A DNA stretch of 6,168 bases from Planctomycetales bacterium (GTDB taxonomy: Bacteria > Planctomycetota > Planctomycetia > Isosphaerales > Isosphaeraceae). Made by a program: the position numbers and the translations under genes. The notes beneath the pieces were generated by a model. That model had not been told where the DNA came from and ran no database searches. It saw nothing but the letters and a program-made list of their open reading frames with translations. Where the stretch lies: the NCBI GenBank assembly GCA_027435495.1, contig DAHZZC010000937.1, forward strand, positions 1-6,168, given 5' to 3'. Of this stretch, positions 1 through 6,168 are shown piece by piece (within the stretch, counting starts at the first letter, position 1; each line of letters starts with the position of its first letter).

Positions 1-360
1 TCCCTGTTCGCCGAGATGACCAACCTGCCAGGCGTGGCCAGTAACGCGCCCGGGACGCTCAATCACGGGCTCCCGTCGCACCTTCAGTTCATCCTCGACA
101 CAGGCGGCGTCACTGGGGGAGTCTATTCGGTCCCGCTCTACACACTCGTCACGCCCTCAGGGCTCTCGTCGCCGATCGTGGGCGGCAATGGCGGAGCCGT
201 CTCGAATAACCTGGGCGGGGGGGTGGTGGACCTCAAGTACATCCCGACCGGCATCCCCCATGCGGCCGGCGCCCGACAGACCGGAACGGTGATCGTCCGG
301 GTGCAGGGGCTCATCAATACGACGGGCGTGACCAACCCGCTCTACAAGGGCATCAACTAG
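1..360 (+). CDS. Uncharacterised planctomycete repeat-family protein, copy 1 (3' part only)
   Basis: The frame is open from base 1 to a TAG at 358-360, giving 119 visible residues. The ATG at 16 lies inside the conserved part of the family, so it is probably internal and the gene starts upstream of the window. The C-terminal third matches the two following genes: a GLPSHL segment (GLPTHL in copy 3), then a glycine-rich stretch, then a GVVDLKYIP block, a GTVIV strand, a QGLIN motif and a final K-x-I-N. The sequence is rich in Gly, Thr, Val and Pro and suggests a beta-rich, probably secreted or surface protein, which is inference. It is the first of three consecutive paralogues, and the next start codon is only 15 bases away. 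The function is not known; no catalytic motif is visible. Confidence 0.8.
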   Translation, partial: SLFAEMTNLPGVASNAPGTLNHGLPSHLQFILDTGGVTGGVYSVPLYTLVTPSGLSSPIVGGNGGAVSNNLGGGVVDLKYIPTGIPHAAGARQTGTVIVRVQGLINTTGVTNPLYKGIN

Positions 361-370
361 GGGAGGAGGG
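361..370 (+). promoter_or_regulatory. Ribosome binding site of copy 2
   Basis: GGGAGGAGGG begins directly after the stop codon of copy 1. Its GGAGG core ends six bases before the ATG at 376. The strong match and good spacing fix the start of the second paralogue and support translation from a shared mRNA. Confidence 0.75.
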
Positions 371-375
371 TCCCG

Positions 376-1212
376 ATGCGGAAGCGATCGCACACGCCCG
401 GGCCCGGCCGGCTCCGACTCCAGCCCGGGCTGGAAGGGCTGGAGACCCGGGAATTGCTGTCGGCGGCCTCGCCAGCAACGATCGGCGCGGCGTCCCGTCC
501 GGTCCCTGCTCGACCAGCGGCGATCTTGGCGCACCCCGACTCGCCGAACGGACTGCTCGGCAAGCGCGCGCCCGGGTCGTTCCTTGACCCCGCCCTGCTC
601 CAGCAGGTGGCCACCGCCATCTACAATCCGAACACCCCGCCCGGCACCCCAACCTCACAGGAGATCCGCCGCGAGACCTTCACGGCGCGATGGGTCGGCA
701 AATACACGATCGGGCCGCCTCGGTTCTCGGACCGGGCGAGCACCATCCACCTCTACGGCGTCACGGGTGGGTCGAATCAGTTCTACAAGGGGAAGTTCAA
801 CATCGCGGTCTACCCGCCGGCGGACCCCTCGGCGACGCCGACACCCGGCAATCTCTTTGCCAACCAGGTCACGGGTACGGCCGCGCTTTTCGGCCAGAAT
901 TACCTCCAGTCGGGAAGCATGACGGTGCTCGACCTGCACGGGACGCCAGCGCCCGGGTCCTCACCCGACGCCCTACCGAACCGCCTGAGCTGGGCCTACG
1001 ACGCGAACACAAGCGCGGGCCCGTACGCGGCGCCTGGTGGCGTCGTCCCGGGCAGCGGATTCACGCAGGGGGCGGGTGTGGTCGACCTCCATTACTTCCC
1101 CGACACGCATCCTCTTCCCGGAACCAACGGATCAGGCCGAGTCGTACTGACCTTCCAGGGGCTGATCAACTACAGCGGGATCGTGAGCCCGGTCTCGAAG
1201 ATCATCATGTAA
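376..1212 (+). CDS. Uncharacterised LExRxLL-motif protein, copy 2
   Basis: This encodes 278 aa of unknown function. The first 20 residues are basic and proline/glycine-rich, followed by LETRELLS at residues 22-29. That fits the LExRxLLS motif found at the N-terminus of many predicted extracellular planctomycete proteins (the planctomycete extracellular motif family, PF07595-like). There is no ordinary hydrophobic signal peptide. A variable Ala/Pro linker runs to about residue 75. The conserved core follows: PPGTP and EIRRE at 88-100, GKYTIGPPRFS at 108-118, IHLYG and TGGSN at 124-134, and QNYLQS at 174-179. The C-terminal block has GVVDLHYFPD (234-243), GSGRVVL, QGLINYSG (261-268) and a terminal K-I-I-M in place of K-x-I-N. 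The strong ribosome site at 361-370 supports this start. Spacing of 15 and 22 bases to its neighbours points to an operon. Export or surface attachment is inferred from the motif only. Confidence 0.88.
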   Translation: MRKRSHTPGPGRLRLQPGLEGLETRELLSAASPATIGAASRPVPARPAAILAHPDSPNGLLGKRAPGSFLDPALLQQVATAIYNPNTPPGTPTSQEIRRETFTARWVGKYTIGPPRFSDRASTIHLYGVTGGSNQFYKGKFNIAVYPPADPSATPTPGNLFANQVTGTAALFGQNYLQSGSMTVLDLHGTPAPGSSPDALPNRLSWAYDANTSAGPYAAPGGVVPGSGFTQGAGVVDLHYFPDTHPLPGTNGSGRVVLTFQGLINYSGIVSPVSKIIM

Positions 1213-1222
1213 GCGAAGGTCC

Positions 1223-1230
1223 GGAGGGAG
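1223..1230 (+). promoter_or_regulatory. Ribosome binding site of copy 3
   Basis: GGAGGGAG ends four bases before the ATG at 1235. The arrangement GGAGGG, then TCC(C)G, then ATG is almost the same as in front of copy 2, so the leader may have been copied along with the gene. Confidence 0.7.
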
Positions 1231-1234
1231 TCCG

Positions 1235-2035
1235 ATGAAACGAATCGCCCCGGGCCGACGTGGCGGCCATTTTCGACGTCCGACGATCGAGTCGCTTGAG
1301 GTGCGCACCCTGCTGACGGCGCACCCGCTTGGTCCGACTCTCCCGGGACGCCATTATCCGGCGCCCGACGTGAAACAGTTCGTCCCGATCCTCTATCCGC
1401 CCGGGACGCCCCAGCCGACCGCCGCGGAGATTCAGCGTGAGTCGTTCGACTTCCGGGGGATCGGCCACTACACGGTCGGACCTGCCGGATTCAGCCAACA
1501 ATCCATCAAAATCCACGGATACGGCAAGGCCGGTGGGAGCAATCTCTCACACCGGACTTACTTCCAGTTCGCCGTCATCGAGCCCTCGGCGTCAGCGCCG
1601 AGCCCGGTCATCTACGGCAACATGAGCCTGGTGGGAGCGAACTACCTCCAGAACAGCTCGGAGTTGATCGTCGACTTTGTCGGTCCACCGGGAAGCGAGG
1701 TCCACGGACTACCGACTCACCTCTACTGGATCTCAGACGCAAACCAATCGAGTTCCGGGCCGTTCGCGGAGACCGGTACGGCCTTCCCCGGCCGAAACAA
1801 CTTCCCTGGAAACTACTTCAATGCTCAGGGCGTGCCCGTGAGCCCCCTTAGCCAGGGACTGCCACCGGCGAGCGTGAATTACTGGGGCCTCTCGCTTGGC
1901 TCTGTCGACTTCAGGTACGTACCGGATGCGCATTCTGTCAAAGGGAGCCTCGGATCGGGCACCGTGATCGTGACCATGCACGGCCTGATGAACAACTCGG
2001 GGGCCCAGAGCCAGATCGACAAGAATATCAACTGA
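1235..2035 (+). CDS. Uncharacterised LExRxLL-motif protein, copy 3
   Basis: This encodes 266 aa and is paralogous to the preceding gene. It starts with a basic stretch (residues 1-16), followed by LEVRTLLT at 21-28, the planctomycete export-type motif. The linker is shorter than in copy 2. The shared core contains PPGTP (55-59), AEIQRESF (64-71), GHYTVGPAGFS (77-87), IHGYG and GGSN (93-103), GANYLQNS (134-141), and GLPTHLYWISDAN (158-170), which also resembles copy 1. A region at about 180-220 is longer than in copy 2. The end has SVDFRYVPDAH (223-233), GSGTVIV, HGLMNNSG and a terminal K-N-I-N. No enzyme motif is visible. The fold is likely beta-rich, which is inference. It is the last gene of the run and is followed after three bases by a strong hairpin. 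Confidence 0.88.
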   Translation: MKRIAPGRRGGHFRRPTIESLEVRTLLTAHPLGPTLPGRHYPAPDVKQFVPILYPPGTPQPTAAEIQRESFDFRGIGHYTVGPAGFSQQSIKIHGYGKAGGSNLSHRTYFQFAVIEPSASAPSPVIYGNMSLVGANYLQNSSELIVDFVGPPGSEVHGLPTHLYWISDANQSSSGPFAETGTAFPGRNNFPGNYFNAQGVPVSPLSQGLPPASVNYWGLSLGSVDFRYVPDAHSVKGSLGSGTVIVTMHGLMNNSGAQSQIDKNIN

Positions 2036-2078
2036 AAAGCCGACGATCGGGATCGTGAAGGCGATCCTGATCGTCGGC
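2036..2078. terminator. Bidirectional hairpin terminator between copy 3 and tRNA-Arg
   Basis: Outer arms 2039-2048 and 2069-2078 are a perfect 10-bp inverted repeat (GCCGACGATC / GATCGTCGGC). Inner arms 2050-2055 and 2062-2067 (GGATCG / CGATCC) extend the stem around a six-base loop. The single position between outer and inner arms is a G-U pair in + strand RNA and an A-C mismatch in minus-strand RNA. The three As at 2036-2038, preceded by the last A of the stop codon, become a TTTT run after the hairpin on the minus strand, as in an intrinsic terminator for the tRNA transcript. The + strand has no T-run, so for the operon it may act as a weaker terminator or a 3' end stabiliser. Confidence 0.7.
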
Positions 2079-2142
2079 GTGATCCGACCTGGTGAGGAAA
2101 GGACCAGGAGACGGAGACGATCCGGAGAAACCAGATCCAAAG

Positions 2143-2215
2143 CGCGCCCGGTAGGATTCGAACCTACAACCTTCGGATTCGAAGTCCGCGACTCTATCCG
2201 TTGAGCTACGGGCGC
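2143..2215 (-). tRNA. tRNA-Arg (anticodon UCG)
   Basis: A 73-nt cloverleaf can be drawn on the minus strand. The acceptor stem is GCGCCCG/CGGGCGC with discriminator G. The D stem is GCTC/GAGT with loop AACGGATA. The anticodon stem is GCGGA/TCCGA with loop CTTCGAA, placing TCG at 2182-2180; this reads CGA and possibly other CGN arginine codons. The T arm is GTAGG-TTCGAAT-CCTAC. Two weak spots are a G-T pair at the outer end of the D stem and a G-A mismatch as the first pair of the anticodon stem (27-43). The 3' CCA is not encoded, so it must be added by nucleotidyltransferase. The flanking CDSs show no sign of integration. Confidence 0.95.
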
Positions 2216-2226
2216 CGGTGTGTTCC

Positions 2227-2254
2227 AGTATAGCAACCGCGACGGCCGGGGCAA
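2227..2254 (-). promoter_or_regulatory. Predicted sigma70-type promoter of tRNA-Arg
   Basis: On the minus strand TATACT (2232-2227) is preceded by TGC, forming an extended -10 element. TTGCCC (2254-2249) is a partial -35 with a 16-base spacer. Transcription would start near 2220, leaving a leader of about five bases before the mature tRNA 5' end at 2215. The -35 lies in the loop of the hairpin at 2237-2271. This is read by eye against the general bacterial consensus. Confidence 0.5.
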
Positions 2255-2271
2255 GCCCGCGGCCGTCGCGG
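2237..2271 (-). terminator. GC-rich hairpin after the ThuA-like gene
   Basis: The perfect 12-bp arms are 2237-2248 (CCGCGACGGCCG) and 2260-2271 (CGGCCGTCGCGG), with an 11-base interior that can pair further (GGGC/GCCC). On the minus strand it begins nine bases after the TGA at 2283-2281, the expected position of a terminator. Only two Ts follow, so it is not a classical intrinsic terminator. It could end transcription weakly, protect the mRNA 3' end, or let some readthrough reach the tRNA. Confidence 0.5.
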
Positions 2272-2280
2272 CCGATCGAG

Positions 2281-3189
2281 TCAGGCGTGGAGCTGGTCGT
2301 AGTGCGGAGTGACCTTCCGGATGTTCGGCTCGACATCGACCTCGACCTGGCCGGTCGCCCAGCGTAGGGCTCCGATCAGCAGATCCTGGTACATCGGATT
2401 TTCCCAGACGTCTTCGCGGTGGCCCATTGAGGTGAAGAAGACGCGCCCCTTGTCGTGCATCCTCGCCCAGGTCATCGGGTAGTTCGGGCGATGGTACATC
2501 TTGCCCTGCATGCCGTTCGTGTTCTGCACCATGATGACGTGCAGATCGTCGGTCATGTTCTTCAGGGCGTACCATTCCTCCTTCATCCGGAAAGAGTGAC
2601 CCTCGCGGCCGAAGCCATCGGCGACGCCGGGGAACTTCGGATCGACGATGTCGATCTGGCACTCCTGCTGGGCGCCGTGGACGATGAACTCACCGCCGAG
2701 CATCTGGATGTAGGGGTCGTTCGCGCCCTTGTTCCGCTTGCCGTGGTGGCCGAAGGTGTCGGAGGCGCAGTGCATTCCGAGGAAGCCCTTACCGCCGCGG
2801 ATGGCGTCGTAGAGGGCCTTCTCGCCATCGGCGGAGATCGGCGGCGACTTCTCCGAGCCGCCCTCGGTGGTCAGGTCGCCGGTGGTCTCGAAGACGAAGG
2901 CGTCCCACTGGCCGATCTTGTCGGGATCGAACATCCGGCCGTCCTTGGTGGCGACGACCTCGAAGCCGTGCTCCTTGCCGGCCTTCGTCAGGATCGTCTC
3001 GGCGAGGCTGGGCTTGCCGCCCTTTCGGGTGACGACCGGGTGGGGGAAGCCGGCGCTCTTCATGAAGAAAAGAACCTTCCTGGTCGGCCCCTCGGGCCGG
3101 GCCAGGGCCTGTCCCAATGCGCTGGCGCCAAACCAGGCGGCACCGCCAGCCAGGAGCAGATCGCGACGACTCATTCCGTTCGACATCAT
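2281..3189 (-). CDS. ThuA-like domain protein with Tat signal peptide
   Basis: This encodes 302 aa. A twin-arginine signal is clear: SRRDLL at residues 7-12, a hydrophobic Ala/Gly/Leu stretch to about 27, and a likely cleavage site after ALA at 28-30, so the folded protein should be exported. The mature part matches the ThuA-like family (PF06283, class I glutamine amidotransferase-like fold). KVLFF (38-42) opens the fold, GKGFLGMHCASDTF (133-146) is the typical elbow segment, GGEF and H171 follow, EEWY lies at 204-207, and GRVFFTSMGHRED (248-260) to ALRWATG form the characteristic C-terminal block. Length and architecture fit a complete single-domain member. ThuA of rhizobia acts in trehalose use, but planctomycete members are numerous and mostly uncharacterised, so the substrate is unknown. 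Two ATGs are adjacent (3189 and 3186), with GGAG at 3199-3196 six or nine bases ahead. The gene stands alone and diverges from the small-gene pair. Confidence 0.92.
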   Translation of the reverse strand: MMSNGMSRRDLLLAGGAAWFGASALGQALARPEGPTRKVLFFMKSAGFPHPVVTRKGGKPSLAETILTKAGKEHGFEVVATKDGRMFDPDKIGQWDAFVFETTGDLTTEGGSEKSPPISADGEKALYDAIRGGKGFLGMHCASDTFGHHGKRNKGANDPYIQMLGGEFIVHGAQQECQIDIVDPKFPGVADGFGREGHSFRMKEEWYALKNMTDDLHVIMVQNTNGMQGKMYHRPNYPMTWARMHDKGRVFFTSMGHREDVWENPMYQDLLIGALRWATGQVEVDVEPNIRKVTPHYDQLHA

Positions 3190-3510
3190 TGGAGACTCCG
3201 GAAGAGGGAGGGAAACCAGCGGGCAACGGGCCCCGATCCGACCCGTTTTACCCGAGCCGGAGGTCGAAGGGAACGGGCCAGATCGCGAAGGCTGGCCGGG
3301 TGCGTTTCCGCTTGCGGGCGGGACGGGCTCCGAGTAATCTGGTGGCCGCTGGCGTACTTCTGTTGACGACGGACCAGGCCCGTGCCGTCCCGGCGACCCA
3401 GGGGACTCCGATCGTCCACGGGGGTCGCCGCGCGGACATCAACACCGGCACGGATGCCGTGGCCCGATCGGGCCCTGGCTTCCGGCCCCTCGGTCGGAGA
3501 CGCGATAAGG
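3190..3510. other. Divergent non-coding region between ThuA-like gene and helical pair
   Basis: These 321 bases hold no convincing gene. The open frames crossing it are arginine-rich and have no good ribosome site. It must contain the promoters of both flanking genes, but candidates are weak. On the minus strand TAAAAC (3250-3245) could be a -10 for the ThuA-like gene. On the + strand TTGCGG (3312-3317), 17 bases before TAATCT (3335-3340), could serve the small genes. An inverted repeat AACGGG (3225-3230) / CCCGTT (3242-3247) with an 11-base spacer lies next to the first candidate, and a 14-bp palindrome sits at 3461-3474. GGAGA at 3496-3500 is the probable ribosome site for the start at 3511. 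Confidence 0.4.
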
Positions 3511-3816
3511 ATGTCCCAACTCACCGCCGCACCCGAATCCGCCCGGAAGTCTGAGCTCTCGCGCCTTTGCGTCGCGATTCGCGGGAAGCTTCAGTTCATG
3601 GATTACCTGGTTCGCGCCGCCGTTGCCGACGCCGAGCGCTACCAGGACGAGACCGACCCCGGCACCCGGATCTTCATCCGGCAGCTCGTTGAGATGCACG
3701 CGGCCAACCTCCGCCAGGAGGGGCAGAATATGCGGCTCATCGGCGACCTTTGCGGCGAGCTGGAATCCCTGGTGGACGGCCCGTTCGACGCCCCCGATTC
3801 GGGGGAATTCGCGTGA
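3511..3816 (+). CDS. Small helical protein of unknown function, first of a pair
   Basis: This encodes 101 aa and is not recognised. After a short Ala/Ser/Glu-rich lead, residues from about 12 to 92 are charged and hydrophobic in alternation with no proline except at one turn (DPGTR), which suggests two or three long amphipathic helices. No signal peptide, membrane segment or metal motif is visible, so it is probably cytoplasmic. The motif IRGKLQFMDYL has a counterpart, IKGQAQFLLYL, in the next gene, and an ungapped alignment onward keeps about a dozen identical positions, including E, D, F, M, L and Q. The ATG at 3511 is preferred because the conserved helix follows directly, GGAGA lies ten bases upstream, and the in-frame extension back to a GTG at 3382 is arginine-rich filler. 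A four-helix bundle or heterodimer with its neighbour is possible but unproven. Confidence 0.75.
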   Translation: MSQLTAAPESARKSELSRLCVAIRGKLQFMDYLVRAAVADAERYQDETDPGTRIFIRQLVEMHAANLRQEGQNMRLIGDLCGELESLVDGPFDAPDSGEFA

Positions 3817-3837
3817 TCACCCCGACGAACGGCAACC

Positions 3838-3845
3838 AGGGAGGT
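3838..3845 (+). promoter_or_regulatory. Ribosome binding site deciding the start of the second helical gene
   Basis: AGGGAGGT ends six bases before the ATG at 3852 and is the best ribosome site in this part of the window. It favours that ATG over a GTG at 3813 that overlaps the stop of the upstream gene (GTGA) and has only GGGGGA in front of it. Confidence 0.65.
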
Positions 3846-3851
3846 CCCCTC

Positions 3852-4193
3852 ATGCGAACCCTCGACGCCCCTCGCGACGAATTCGACAGCCCCGACGCTG
3901 CGACCGCGACCGTCGCCAGCCCACCGCGGGCCAGCTCGGCTTCACCCGAGCTCCGGAGATCGCTCGCCGAGATCAAGGGGCAGGCCCAGTTCCTGCTCTA
4001 CCTCGCCGATCAGATCGAAGAATCGCTCGATCAGCTCTCCAACGAGGCCGACGCCTGCCACGGCGCCTTCCTTTGCAAGGTTCTTTCGATGTATTCCGGC
4101 CAGCTTGAGAGCAAGCACCAGGGACTCGGCGAGAAGATCGCCGAAGCCTGCCAGGAAGTTTACGTCACCGTTCGCGAGCGTGAGATGGTCTGA
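3852..4193 (+). CDS. Small helical protein of unknown function, second of a pair
   Basis: This encodes 113 aa and is not recognised. The first 35 residues are polar, Ala/Ser/Pro/Asp-rich and probably disordered. From SPELRRSLAEIKGQ onward the sequence is predicted by eye to be helical to the end, with Leu/Ile at helical spacing and many Glu/Lys/Gln. Two cysteines (DACHG and FLCKV) and one near the end (EACQE) have no clear metal-site pattern. It is distantly similar to the preceding gene over about 62 residues without gaps, sharing I-x-G-x-x-Q-F-x-x-Y-L and later E, D, F, M, L and Q. The gap between the genes is 35 bases and both precede one terminator, so co-transcription is likely. No export signal is seen. 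An alternative GTG start at 3813 would add 13 residues. Confidence 0.75.
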   Translation: MRTLDAPRDEFDSPDAATATVASPPRASSASPELRRSLAEIKGQAQFLLYLADQIEESLDQLSNEADACHGAFLCKVLSMYSGQLESKHQGLGEKIAEACQEVYVTVREREMV

Positions 4194-4205
4194 ACATCGA
4201 CCGAG

Positions 4206-4248
4206 CCGGGGGCGAGATCCGACCGAATCCCGCCCCGCGCCGGTTTTT
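4206..4248 (+). terminator. Intrinsic terminator of the helical-protein pair
   Basis: GGGGCGAGAT (4209-4218) pairs with ATCCCGCCCC (4227-4236) with one A-C mismatch and an eight-base loop. CCGG at 4206-4209 and 4240-4243 can close the base. A run of five Ts follows at 4244-4248. It starts 13 bases after the stop codon at 4193 and ends just before the stop of the convergent gene at 4257, so it also separates the two opposing transcripts. Confidence 0.7.
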
Positions 4249-4254
4249 GGGTGA

Positions 4255-6168
<1,914 letters not shown>

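Noticed and set aside
2143..2215. tRNA 3' end as an integration site
   Set aside because: No integrase, no repeated copy of the tRNA 3' end and no foreign-looking genes occur in the window.
1733..2662. Minus-strand open frame of 309 codons
   Set aside because: It runs through the tRNA gene, both hairpins and parts of two real genes in other frames; its composition is arginine/proline-rich filler.
2455..3366. Long + strand open frame of 303 codons opposite the ThuA-like gene
   Set aside because: It mirrors the codon-position bias of a real minus-strand gene with clear family motifs, has no ribosome site, and runs into non-coding DNA.
3461..3474. Perfect 14-bp palindrome GGCCCGATCGGGCC
   Set aside because: It could bind a regulator, but short palindromes of this kind are frequent in GC-rich DNA and no second copy or promoter geometry supports it.
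3382..3510. N-terminal extension of the first helical gene from a GTG
   Set aside because: The extra 43 residues are arginine-rich, there is no good ribosome site before 3382, and the ATG at 3511 has one at proper distance.

Overview
The window is GC-rich, densely coding DNA that looks like a Planctomycetota chromosome, probably close to Isosphaeraceae. The lineage call rests on three things: short proteins whose N-termini carry the LExRxLL(S/T) motif of planctomycete exported proteins, a Tat-exported ThuA-like protein, and a large CehA/McbA-type metallohydrolase of a form common in planctomycetes. No mobile element, CRISPR array, rRNA or origin was seen.

Left part (1-2035, + strand): three consecutive genes separated by 15 and 22 bases encode divergent copies of one uncharacterised protein family. 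The first is cut by the window edge. The two complete copies (278 and 266 aa) carry the LExRxLL motif near the N-terminus, and all three share a conserved C-terminal block. They look like an operon made by tandem duplication.

Middle (2036-3189): the operon converges on a minus-strand tRNA-Arg(UCG) gene. A 17-pair hairpin lies between them and is best read as a terminator shared by both strands, with its T-run serving the tRNA side. Upstream of the tRNA an extended -10 promoter is interwoven with a 12-bp perfect hairpin just past the stop codon of the ThuA-like gene, which is also on the minus strand.

Right part (3190-6168): a 321-base non-coding divergent region separates the ThuA-like gene from two small + strand genes (101 and 113 aa). 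These encode mostly helical, distantly similar proteins of unknown function and are followed by an intrinsic terminator. Converging on them from the right edge is the CehA/McbA-family gene (minus strand), whose frame is open to the last base, so its N-terminus lies outside the window.

The genes do not form an obvious pathway. The ThuA-like and CehA/McbA-like proteins both belong to families expanded in planctomycetes and linked by inference to breakdown of sugars or other organic compounds. The least explained parts are the triplicated LExRxLL family and the small helical pair.
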